From Emcibacteraceae bacterium (GTDB lineage Bacteria; Pseudomonadota; Alphaproteobacteria; Sphingomonadales; Emcibacteraceae): DNA of 5,066 nt. Location of the stretch: contig JAESUD010000165.1 in the NCBI GenBank assembly GCA_016763335.1, forward strand, positions 1-5,066, in the 5' to 3' direction. Below the pieces are notes generated by a model. The model ran no database searches. It was not told the DNA's origin and saw nothing but the letters and a program-made list of their open reading frames with translations. The position numbers and the translations under genes were made by a program. The stretch's first letter is position 1. Each line of letters begins with the position of its first letter. This document shows, one piece after another, positions 1 through 4,929 of the stretch.

Positions 1-701
1 ACAACCGCACATGCCCCGCTACCACAAGCCATTGTCAACATTCCTGGCCGTTCCCATACCTGAAATTTAATATGGGTATTGTCAATAATTTCCGCCAATC
101 CAACATTAGCCGAGTTGGGCAAAAGATCGTTCTTGGCAATATCCGCACCCGCTTTACACAGATCAACGGCGCCAAAATCATCAACAAAAAATACCAGATG
201 CGGGTTTGCGACATTAACCGCAACCCCGTCCGACAGATCACCGCTTTTTATATCAACATGCAGCGTATCACATTCATGTGCGAGGGGGATTTTATCCCAA
301 TCAAAGGATATTTTGCCCATTTCAACACTAATATTATCGCCGTCACGGGCACAATTAAGAACCTTAAAATTAATTTCGACTCCTAGCTCATCCTGTCCGC
401 TTTCCTCAAACAATAATAACGCAACACAGCGTGTCGCATTACCGCAAGCCTCTGCTTCCGTACCATCAGGATTATAAATCAGTACCCTTGCATAGGCACC
501 AACACCATGCTCTGTAACCGGTTCAATAATTAAAAGCTGTTCGGCACCGGCACCGGTGCCGATATCACAAATGGAAATAATTTCATCCACCGTCGGATTG
601 AACGGCGCCTCACGACCATCAATTATAACAAAATGATTTTGCAAGCCCTGCATTTTTACAAACGGGCGACCAAGAGGCGCTATATCAAACCAGTCTTTCA
701 T
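1..701 (-). CDS. dapF: Diaminopimelate epimerase DapF, 3' end missing
   Basis: This enzyme interconverts LL- and meso-2,6-diaminopimelate in the cytoplasm, without a cofactor, using two cysteines. It feeds lysine and peptidoglycan synthesis. The minus frame is open for 233 codons to the window edge; the family is about 275-290 residues, so the last 40-55 are outside. Visible are KMQGLQNHFVIID (17-29), YNPDG then ACGNATRC with catalytic Cys86, NPHLVFFVDD (166-175), and ERPGMLTMACGSGACA with the second catalytic Cys226. The counterparts of the substrate-binding residues of Haemophilus DapF are all kept: Asn22, Gln55, Asn77, Asn166, Asn199, Glu217-Arg218. Several neighbouring positions are unusual: GLGNDF reads GLQNHF, and the GAG(E/L)T turn reads PGMLT. 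The ATG shares one base with the preceding aminotransferase stop (TAATG) and has no strong Shine-Dalgarno, so translational coupling is likely. The N-terminus is about ten residues longer than usual; Met17 is too close to the core to be a better start. Confidence 0.95.
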   Translation of the reverse strand, partial: MKDWFDIAPLGRPFVKMQGLQNHFVIIDGREAPFNPTVDEIISICDIGTGAGAEQLLIIEPVTEHGVGAYARVLIYNPDGTEAEACGNATRCVALLLFEESGQDELGVEINFKVLNCARDGDNISVEMGKISFDWDKIPLAHECDTLHVDIKSGDLSDGVAVNVANPHLVFFVDDFGAVDLCKAGADIAKNDLLPNSANVGLAEIIDNTHIKFQVWERPGMLTMACGSGACAV

Positions 702-1900
702 TAACTTTTAAAGAGTGATGCAACAGCATCCGTCACATAACCAATATTACTTTTAGTCAGACCTGCAATATTAACACGGCCATTTGCCATCATAAAAATA
801 CTATGGTCATGAATTAAGGATTGAATTTGCTCCGCAGTTAATGTCAAAAATGAGAACATACCATTTTGCTCGCCAATATAACCAAAGCCACTGTTCGGTG
901 CCTTTTCAGCCATTTGTTTTACGAATAAATGGCGCATTTCTTTCACCCGGCTACGCATTTCATCAACTTCAGCTTCCCATTCAGCACGAAGCTCATCATC
1001 CCCTAAAATGTGTGCAACAACCGCTGCACCGTGATCAGGTGGCATCGAATAAATACCGCGTACCGCGAGCAACATGTGAGAAGCATTAACTTTGTTAAGT
1101 TCTGCCGTCGCGGAAACAAGCGTAACCGCACCCGCACGGTCACGGTAAATGGCAAAGTTCTTTGAATATGAACTGGCAATCATAACTTCGGGTAATTTTT
1201 CACAAAAATGCCGAACTGCATAGGCATCTTCGTCTATACCATTGGCAAAACCTTGATACGCAATATCAATGAATGGAACAAGATCGCGTTCCGCCATAAA
1301 ATCCGCAAGCTCATTCCATTGTTCAACGGATAAATCAGCCCCTGACGCATTATGGCAACACCCATGAAGAACGATAACATCACCCGCTTGCGCTTGCTTC
1401 AGGTCTTCTATCATTCCTTCATAAAGAAACTCGCCTTTTTTAATATCATAATAACGATATGGTTTTGTTTTCAAGCCCACACCTTTGGCAATGCCGTAAT
1501 GATTTGGCCAGGTTGGGTCGGATATCCATAGAGTTGCATCGGGTTTGCAGGTTTTAATAAACTCTGCACCAATTCGAATGCCTCCCGTACCGCCCGGTGC
1601 CTGAATAGTGGTAACGCGCCCTTCTTTAAGGGCTGGATGATCATCACCGAAAAGCAGTTTTTGAACTGCCATATTAAAATCCGGGTTCCCAGCAGGTGAA
1701 ATATATCCCTTGGTTTCCTGATGAGTAACCAGATACTGTTCAGCCTTTTTCACCGTTTTTAATATTGCCGTAACACCATCTGCGTCCTTATAAACACCAA
1801 CACCCAAATCTACTTTGTTTGGGTTTGTACACGCCCGATACATGGTAGAAACGAGTAAAATGGGATCATCGCCCACTTCTGATAAACCATTAAAAATCAT
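701..1900 (-). CDS. Class I PLP aminotransferase (aspartate/aromatic amino acid type)
   Basis: A cytoplasmic pyridoxal-phosphate enzyme moving amino groups between aspartate or aromatic amino acids and 2-oxoglutarate. The 399 residues match the usual AspC/TyrB length. Landmarks in order are DLGVGVYKD (31-39), Tyr66 contacting the other subunit's cofactor, GGTGG (103-107), Trp131 in SDPTWPNH, Asn184 in GCCHNASG, Asp212 and Tyr215 in DIAYQGF, the Schiff-base Lys247 in SSYSKNF, and Arg255 for the phosphate. Arg375 (GRVNIAGL) binds the substrate alpha-carboxylate. Arg281 (VRGIYSMPPDHG) aligns with Arg292, which binds the side-chain carboxylate of dicarboxylic substrates. Both AspC and TyrB keep that arginine, so sequence alone does not decide between aspartate and aromatic preference. 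It is the middle gene of an operon: it starts 11 bases after the exporter stop and its stop overlaps the dapF start. The start is supported by an AAGGA site six bases upstream. Confidence 0.95.
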   Translation of the reverse strand: MIFNGLSEVGDDPILLVSTMYRACTNPNKVDLGVGVYKDADGVTAILKTVKKAEQYLVTHQETKGYISPAGNPDFNMAVQKLLFGDDHPALKEGRVTTIQAPGGTGGIRIGAEFIKTCKPDATLWISDPTWPNHYGIAKGVGLKTKPYRYYDIKKGEFLYEGMIEDLKQAQAGDVIVLHGCCHNASGADLSVEQWNELADFMAERDLVPFIDIAYQGFANGIDEDAYAVRHFCEKLPEVMIASSYSKNFAIYRDRAGAVTLVSATAELNKVNASHMLLAVRGIYSMPPDHGAAVVAHILGDDELRAEWEAEVDEMRSRVKEMRHLFVKQMAEKAPNSGFGYIGEQNGMFSFLTLTAEQIQSLIHDHSIFMMANGRVNIAGLTKSNIGYVTDAVASLFKS

Positions 1901-1906
1901 AAACTG

Positions 1907-1911
1907 TCCTT
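1907..1911 (-). promoter_or_regulatory. Ribosome-binding site of the aminotransferase, touching the exporter stop
   Basis: On the minus strand AAGGA lies six bases before the ATG at 1900. It follows directly from the exporter stop codon (TAAAAGGA), so ribosomes finishing the exporter can reload on the next gene. This fixes the start and supports cotranscription. Confidence 0.8.
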
Positions 1912-2541
1912 TTACTTTTCAGATATAGCCAGGTTTACACCTAGCCCCATTAACGCTGACCCAGATACCCAGCGCATTATTTTTTGAGTTTTTTGCGACT
2001 TCTTTAAGCCACCAATTACCGCAGATGTCAGAAAAATCACGCCAACATCCACCAATGTAAATAAAATATTATCAATAACGCCTAAAATCACAAATTGTAG
2101 CCATAATGGGTAATCGGCCGATGGATCGACAAATTGTGGCAAAAACGCAATATAGAAAATAATTACTTTCGGATTTAATATTTCCACCATCATGCTATCA
2201 AAGAAAACTTTTTTACTAAGGCTGCTTTTAACATGGGGAAGCTCAGTCGCGTCAAGCTTGCCACGGATCATACCAATACCAAGCCAGACAAGATAAACCG
2301 CGCCGCAAACCTTAAGTGCCGTATATGCCATAGGCGCATGGGTAAAAATCGCCGATAACCCGGCGGCCGCCGCGGCAATATGAACCAGCCCGCCAATATG
2401 AATACCAAACGCCGCAAAAGCGCCACCGCGCTTTCCTTCGCTCATGGTTTGGGCCGCCGTATATAAAATGGCAGGTCCCGGAATAAAAGCAAAGATTGCA
2501 GCCGCAATAAAAAACGGAATAAGCTGTTCAATTGATGGCAT
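1912..2541 (-). CDS. LysE/RhtB-family amino-acid exporter
   Basis: An inner-membrane efflux protein of 209 residues, the standard size for the family (about 200-215). Members export lysine, arginine, threonine, homoserine or other small amino acids, driven by the proton gradient. The sequence shows about six hydrophobic segments (roughly 6-27, 41-66, 71-92, 113-137, 145-175, 188-206). It has the hallmark PGPAILYTAAQTMSEGKRGG (21-40), YLVWLGIGMIR (83-93) and the loop-helix motif NPKVIIFYIAFLPQFV (123-138). Substrate cannot be read from the sequence. Its place as first gene before an aminotransferase and dapF suggests an amino acid of the aspartate/lysine family or an aromatic one; that is inference. 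The start has an AGGAA site ten bases upstream, in the gap after the tcyP terminator. No convincing -35/-10 pair could be picked out there, although the terminator implies the operon has its own promoter. Confidence 0.93.
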   Translation of the reverse strand: MPSIEQLIPFFIAAAIFAFIPGPAILYTAAQTMSEGKRGGAFAAFGIHIGGLVHIAAAAAGLSAIFTHAPMAYTALKVCGAVYLVWLGIGMIRGKLDATELPHVKSSLSKKVFFDSMMVEILNPKVIIFYIAFLPQFVDPSADYPLWLQFVILGVIDNILFTLVDVGVIFLTSAVIGGLKKSQKTQKIMRWVSGSALMGLGVNLAISEK

Positions 2542-2551
2542 CTATAAATGG

Positions 2552-2556
2552 TTCCT
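2552..2556 (-). promoter_or_regulatory. Ribosome-binding site of the exporter gene
   Basis: AGGAA on the minus strand, ten bases before the ATG at 2541. The spacing is slightly long but this is the only purine-rich site. It lies at the edge of the imperfect palindrome at 2555-2581, so folding of that element could affect access. Confidence 0.6.
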
Positions 2557-2581
2557 AATTTAAAAATGATTTTTTATTTAG
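2555..2581. repeat. AT-rich imperfect palindrome before the exporter operon
   Basis: Two 12-base arms (2555-2566 and 2570-2581) pair at 10 of 12 positions around a 3-base centre: CTAATTTAAAAA, then TGA, then TTTTTTATTTAG. A second small inverted repeat, AGGAA-GCCA-TTCCT, sits at 2591-2604. Together they fill most of the gap between the tcyP terminator and the exporter start, where the operon promoter must be. They could be regulator sites or simply AT-rich sequence; no regulator family was identified. Confidence 0.35.
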
Positions 2582-2606
2582 AACATATTTAGGAAGCCAT
2601 TCCTAT

Positions 2607-2646
2607 AAAAAAATGCGGCCTATCCAAAAAGAATAAACCGCATTTT
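2607..2646 (-). terminator. Intrinsic terminator of tcyP, strand-specific
   Basis: The minus-strand RNA begins this hairpin 14 bases after the tcyP stop. It has two 16-base arms (2646-2631 and 2625-2610) around a UUUUU loop. All 16 positions pair, 13 as Watson-Crick and three as G-U, and the second arm ends in an uninterrupted run of seven U (four paired). On the plus strand the three G-U positions become A-C mismatches, so only the shorter outer stem (AAAATGCGG with CCGCATTTT) survives. It should stop transcription leaving tcyP and insulate the exporter operon. Confidence 0.9.
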
Positions 2647-2660
2647 AAAATCTTTATTTA

Positions 2661-4034
2661 TTATTCAGCAGGCTGTTCTGTTGCACTTGCCTCACCGACC
2701 TTGATAAAGCGGCTTGTGATTACCCCCGCCGTCATTGAACCATTCACATTAAGCGCTGTACGCGCCATATCAATCAACGGTTCAATAGATATCAGAAGCG
2801 CAACAATTTCAATAGGAAGCCCCATTGCTGGCAGTACGATCATCGCAGCAAAAGTGGCGCCACCACCAACGCCCGCGACACCAAATGAATTAATCGTCAC
2901 AATCATCACAAGGGTCGCAAGGAACTGAAAATCAACCGTTACACCAACCGTTGGCGCCACCATAACAGCAAGCATTGTCGGATAGATACCCGCACAACCA
3001 TTCTGGCCAATTGTTGCACCAAATGTTGCGGCAATATTGGCTATTGATTTTGGCACACCAAGTTTACGCGTCTGTGCATCAACATTAAGCGGGATACACG
3101 CGGCAGAACTTCTGGACGTAAACGCAAATGTAAGCACCGGAAATACACCTTTAAAGAATTTACGCGGATTAAACCCGGTCAGTGTCAGTAGCCCGCCATG
3201 AACCACAAACATAATGGCAATGGCCACATAAGAAGCGACAATGAATTTACCCAAATTAAGTATATCCGCGAGACTTGAGCCCGCGACAACTTTGGTCATA
3301 AGTGCCATAACCCCGTACGGTGTAAATGACATGATCATTTTCACAAGGCTCATAACAATCGCCTGCGCGATATCCACAAAATGCAAAAATGATTTTTTAT
3401 GTTCTTCATTTTCTTTCATGACCTTTAGGGCGGCAACACCAAACAAAACGGCAAAAACAACCACCGAAATAATCGACATCGGCCCGGCGGCACCAGATAA
3501 GCTTGCAAAAATATTTCTCGGTACAAATGAAACCAACATTGACGCAACACTTAAATCAGAAACTCTATCCACTCGACCTTCAAGAACCAAAGCACGCGCC
3601 GCTTCCTTATCGCCGCTCACCAGTCCATCAGCTGTAAGGCTGAATAAATCTGTAACGCCGATGGCAACCAAAGAAGATATCATTGTTGTAAAAATAAGAA
3701 CACCAACAACCATACCACCAATTCTGCCAAGCGATGTCACCTCATCAATGCGAACAACCGCCGCAATCATCGACACCAGAATAAGTGGCATGATGATCAT
3801 ATAAAGAAGACTGATATAACCATTGGCAATCACATTCGTCCATTCAAGTGTGCCGGCTATAATGGCAGCACCACCATCAGCATATAAAAATTGTAGCGCA
3901 AAGCCAAAAGCGACCCCAACAATAAGTCCCATGAAAACTTTACGTGAAAGCTTCATGTCTCCTTTGCTGAATTTAGCCAGCAATATAATAAGCCCGACAA
4001 AAACAGCCAAATTAGCAATAATCGTATAAGACAT
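2661..4034 (-). CDS. tcyP: L-cystine symporter TcyP (DAACS family)
   Basis: An inner-membrane secondary transporter bringing L-cystine (and probably related sulfur compounds) in by cation symport, supplying cysteine and sulfur. It resembles Escherichia coli TcyP (YdjN) along its whole length, including IANLAVFV at the start, KVSDLSV-like RVSDLSV, TPYGVMALMTKVVAGS, FAFTSRSSAACIPLNVDAQT (re-entrant hairpin 1), FGATIGQNGCAG, NSFGVAGVGGGATFAA (hairpin 2) and EPLIDMARTALNVNGSMTAG. As in that protein the last motif reads NVNGS, not the NVxGD of glutamate/aspartate carriers, which supports cystine over dicarboxylates. The family fold has eight membrane helices and two re-entrant hairpins. I take the ATG at 4034 (457 residues): it has a good AAGGGA site and aligns with the E. 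coli start. An in-frame ATG at 4055 adds seven residues but has no ribosome-binding site. The gene stands alone, with its own promoter region and terminator. One oddity is Cys in SSAAC where E. coli has Ser. Confidence 0.94.
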   Translation of the reverse strand: MSYTIIANLAVFVGLIILLAKFSKGDMKLSRKVFMGLIVGVAFGFALQFLYADGGAAIIAGTLEWTNVIANGYISLLYMIIMPLILVSMIAAVVRIDEVTSLGRIGGMVVGVLIFTTMISSLVAIGVTDLFSLTADGLVSGDKEAARALVLEGRVDRVSDLSVASMLVSFVPRNIFASLSGAAGPMSIISVVVFAVLFGVAALKVMKENEEHKKSFLHFVDIAQAIVMSLVKMIMSFTPYGVMALMTKVVAGSSLADILNLGKFIVASYVAIAIMFVVHGGLLTLTGFNPRKFFKGVFPVLTFAFTSRSSAACIPLNVDAQTRKLGVPKSIANIAATFGATIGQNGCAGIYPTMLAVMVAPTVGVTVDFQFLATLVMIVTINSFGVAGVGGGATFAAMIVLPAMGLPIEIVALLISIEPLIDMARTALNVNGSMTAGVITSRFIKVGEASATEQPAE

Positions 4035-4042
4035 TAAAAAAT

Positions 4043-4048
4043 TCCCTT
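4043..4048 (-). promoter_or_regulatory. Ribosome-binding site that decides the tcyP start
   Basis: AAGGGA on the minus strand, eight bases before the ATG at 4034. The upstream in-frame ATG at 4055 is preceded directly by the GC-rich arm of a hairpin and has no purine-rich site, so 4034 is preferred. Confidence 0.75.
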
Positions 4049-4057
4049 CATACATAA

Positions 4058-4078
4058 GGCGCAGTAAAATTCTGCGCC
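4058..4078 (-). promoter_or_regulatory. Hairpin in the tcyP leader, next to the ribosome-binding site
   Basis: A perfect 7-bp inverted repeat, GGCGCAG and CTGCGCC, around a 7-base AT loop. In the minus-strand RNA it ends nine bases before the AAGGGA site. No U-run follows, so it is not a standard terminator. It may keep the start region open, block a 30S subunit, protect the RNA or bind a protein. It stands out as a GC-rich element in a very AT-rich leader. Confidence 0.6.
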
Positions 4079-4160
4079 ACGTCTACCTGTTTTAAAAAAA
4101 TATATAATTATCAAAATCCAATGAGATCCTGATTCTAATCAAAATATAAATTACTGGTTA

Positions 4161-4182
4161 TATTAGAATATATTTTCTAATA
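4161..4182. promoter_or_regulatory. Candidate operator of tcyP (22-bp inverted repeat)
   Basis: Perfect 8-base arms, TATTAGAA (4161-4168) and TTCTAATA (4175-4182), separated by six bases. It begins just after the predicted tcyP transcription start near 4183, a position suited to repression. The TAGAA and TTCTA half-sites resemble the E. coli Lrp consensus YAGHAWATTWTDCTR, but the spacing is one base longer, so an Lrp/AsnC-type regulator is only a suggestion. Confidence 0.5.
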
Positions 4183-4189
4183 TTGACAT

Positions 4190-4218
4190 TATATAGGTTT
4201 ATAATTTCTATATTTCAA
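4190..4218 (-). promoter_or_regulatory. Candidate sigma-70-type promoter of tcyP
   Basis: On the minus strand TTGAAA (4218-4213) is followed after 17 bases by TATATA (4195-4190); an overlapping TATAAT at 4193-4188 would give 19 bases. The -35 matches five of six consensus bases and the spacing is ideal. Transcription would start near 4183, giving a leader of about 149 bases. The AT-rich surroundings raise the chance of a false match. Confidence 0.5.
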
Positions 4219-4290
4219 TATTATTAGAATATATACATTTTATTTCCTATGTAAATATATTAAATATGTACAATATAATTGCTGACTAAC

Positions 4291-4349
4291 GCCAAAAATG
4301 GTATCAAGCGACATCAGGTGGATGAAGCTGCCTGTGTCTGCAAAAGACA
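4291..4349 (+). other. Possible structured leader of the plus-strand small gene
   Basis: Read on the plus strand, three small hairpins follow each other. The first is GCCA-AAAA-TGGT (4291-4302). The second is CAGGTGG-ATGAAG-CTGCCTG (4315-4334, seven pairs, two of them G-U). The third is TGTCT-GCAAA-AGACA (4335-4349). The G-U pairs favour the plus strand. An exact TATAAT lies upstream at 4274-4279, but with no good -35. I do not recognise a known riboswitch, and the stems are short. Confidence 0.25.
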
Positions 4350-4378
4350 TCGTCACTTCTTTTAATCTTTATCATAAT
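4350..4378 (+). promoter_or_regulatory. Weak candidate promoter for the small gene at 4427
   Basis: TCGTCA (4350-4355) and CATAAT (4373-4378) with 17 bases between them, matching four and five of six consensus bases. It would give a leader of about 40 bases. The TATAAT at 4274-4279 is an alternative -10 giving a leader of about 140 bases. The two cannot be told apart from sequence. Confidence 0.25.
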
Positions 4379-4414
4379 TAATCGCCTCGGTAACAGCAGA
4401 CATGTAAGCCGATC

Positions 4415-4420
4415 AAGGAA
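4415..4420 (+). promoter_or_regulatory. Ribosome-binding site of the small gene
   Basis: AAGGAA, six bases before the ATG at 4427. The match and spacing are good and support this start. Confidence 0.8.
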
Positions 4421-4426
4421 CTAATT

Positions 4427-4816
4427 ATGGATAGAATTATCAAAATTAAAAATAAAGCTAAAATACTTGCCCGCGAAAAAGGCATTAAAACCAAGACAGC
4501 CCTCGATTTACTTGCGCAGGAAAATAATTTTTCAAACTGGAAGTCTTACAAAAATTCGTTAGATGTTTTCTGGTATAAAAAATCATCGCCTTTTTTAAAC
4601 CATTGGTTCGCCAAACATGTTGATGCTTTAAGTCATCAAGAACAGAATGGCGGTTATATCCTTACTTTCAAGGGGCAATATTTTGTCACAGAAAAGGAAT
4701 ATATCGAACATCTTGGCCTCAACCCAGATGACCCGATATGGAATATAATTCATTATGATGTCAGCCATTCGAACGCTTTAAAAAAGCTCACCCGTGTTTT
4801 TAAAACTAAATCTTAA
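4427..4816 (+). CDS. Small protein of unknown function (129 residues)
   Basis: I do not recognise a family for the whole protein. Residues 5-45 look like a compact set of helices: a lysine-rich helix (IKNKAKILAREKG), then TALDLLAQENNFSNWKSYKNSL. The pattern A-L-x-L-x-A, then F-x-N/D-W, resembles a short N-terminal module seen ahead of glyoxalase-like domains and in some small hypothetical proteins. That is recalled resemblance, not a search. Residues 55-129 are a different, aromatic-rich part with YILTFKGQYFVTEKEYIEHLGLNPDDPIWNIIHYDV (given here in pieces: a likely beta strand pair at 77-87, a helix at 88-96, then PDDPIW). There is no signal peptide or membrane segment, so it is probably cytoplasmic; both ends are basic. 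It has a good ribosome-binding site, and a GC-rich hairpin follows its stop. It is transcribed away from tcyP and may share its control region, but no functional link is shown. Confidence 0.8.
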   Translation: MDRIIKIKNKAKILAREKGIKTKTALDLLAQENNFSNWKSYKNSLDVFWYKKSSPFLNHWFAKHVDALSHQEQNGGYILTFKGQYFVTEKEYIEHLGLNPDDPIWNIIHYDVSHSNALKKLTRVFKTKS

Positions 4817-4829
4817 ACAATATCTATTA

Positions 4830-4861
4830 GCGCGGGAAGCAGAACACACCATTTCCCGCGC
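4830..4861 (+). terminator. GC-rich hairpin after the small gene, probable terminator
   Basis: Perfect 9-bp stem GCGCGGGAA / TTCCCGCGC (4830-4838 with 4853-4861), extendable by one G-U pair, with a loop of about 12 bases. It starts 14 bases after the stop. No U-run follows directly; the next bases are ACTATTT. It may terminate weakly or act mainly to protect the 3' end of the RNA. Confidence 0.5.
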
Positions 4862-4865
4862 ACTA

Positions 4866-4894
4866 TTTACGCCGCCCTTTTAGTCGGTTATATT
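4866..4894 (+). promoter_or_regulatory. Weak candidate promoter for the secreted-protein gene
   Basis: TTTACG (4866-4871) and TATATT (4889-4894) with 17 bases between, in the 68 bases after the hairpin. A TATAAT at 4912-4917 is too close to the start codon to serve as a -10 with a normal leader. Confidence 0.25.
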
Positions 4895-4917
4895 CCTTTC
4901 ATAATAAAATTTATAAT

Positions 4918-4924
4918 GGGAGAG
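4918..4924 (+). promoter_or_regulatory. Ribosome-binding site of the secreted-protein gene
   Basis: GGGAGAG, five bases before the ATG at 4930 (GGAG itself is seven bases away). It supports the start of the truncated gene. Confidence 0.75.
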
Positions 4925-4929
4925 ATATA

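Larger units (their letters stand above)
4133..4229. repeat. Four copies of the half-site ATTAGAA/TTCTAAT around the tcyP promoter
   Basis: Exact copies are at 4133-4139 (TTCTAAT), 4162-4168 (ATTAGAA), 4175-4181 (TTCTAAT) and 4223-4229 (ATTAGAA). The 12-mer TATTAGAATATA occurs exactly twice, at 4161 and 4222. The middle two form the inverted repeat on the promoter start; the outer two lie about 25-45 bases away on each side. Low complexity makes some repetition expected, but exact 7-mers containing G or C in so AT-rich a stretch suggest cooperative binding sites. Confidence 0.5.
4035..4426. other. Divergent intergenic control region (392 bases)
   Basis: No protein gene is convincing here. 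From left to right it holds the tcyP ribosome-binding site and leader hairpin, and then an AT-rich stretch with the tcyP promoter and repeated ATTAGAA/TTCTAAT half-sites; 4141-4260 has 16 G or C in 120 bases. A block of normal composition (about 4281-4356) follows, with small hairpins. Last comes the leader and ribosome-binding site of the plus-strand gene at 4427. A 27-codon open frame (4298-4381, plus) lacks a ribosome-binding site. Confidence 0.8.

Noticed and set aside
72..477. Two plus-strand frames (72-386 and 79-477) over dapF, and a minus frame at 35-241
   Set aside because: They overlap the dapF frame, which has clear active-site motifs; these are shadows.
549..560. Perfect 12-bp palindrome GGCACCGGTGCC in dapF
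   Set aside because: It arises from codons for the Gly-Thr-Gly-Ala-Gly-Ala loop of the enzyme; no need for a separate role.
841..1089. Plus-strand frame inside the aminotransferase gene
   Set aside because: Antisense to a conserved enzyme, with no supporting signal.
2701..2928. Plus-strand frame opposite the 3' part of tcyP (and another at 3823-4029)
   Set aside because: Antisense shadows of transmembrane coding sequence, with no start signals.
3241..3804. 187-codon open frame on the plus strand inside tcyP
   Set aside because: It is fully antisense to a strongly recognised transporter gene, has no ribosome-binding site or family pattern, and has the Thr/Ile/Ser-rich composition expected when a membrane-protein gene is read backwards.
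4035..4055. Seven-residue longer TcyP starting at the ATG at 4055
   Set aside because: No ribosome-binding site precedes it, a hairpin arm lies directly upstream, and homologous TcyP starts where the ATG at 4034 does.
4183..4205. TTGACA followed by TATAAT on the plus strand
   Set aside because: Both hexamers are perfect but only 11 bases apart, far too close for a sigma-70 promoter. The next usable -10 is about 20 bases away and weak.
4291..4430. Known riboswitch (SAM or TPP type) in the divergent region
   Set aside because: No conserved core pattern could be found on either strand by eye; only short local hairpins.
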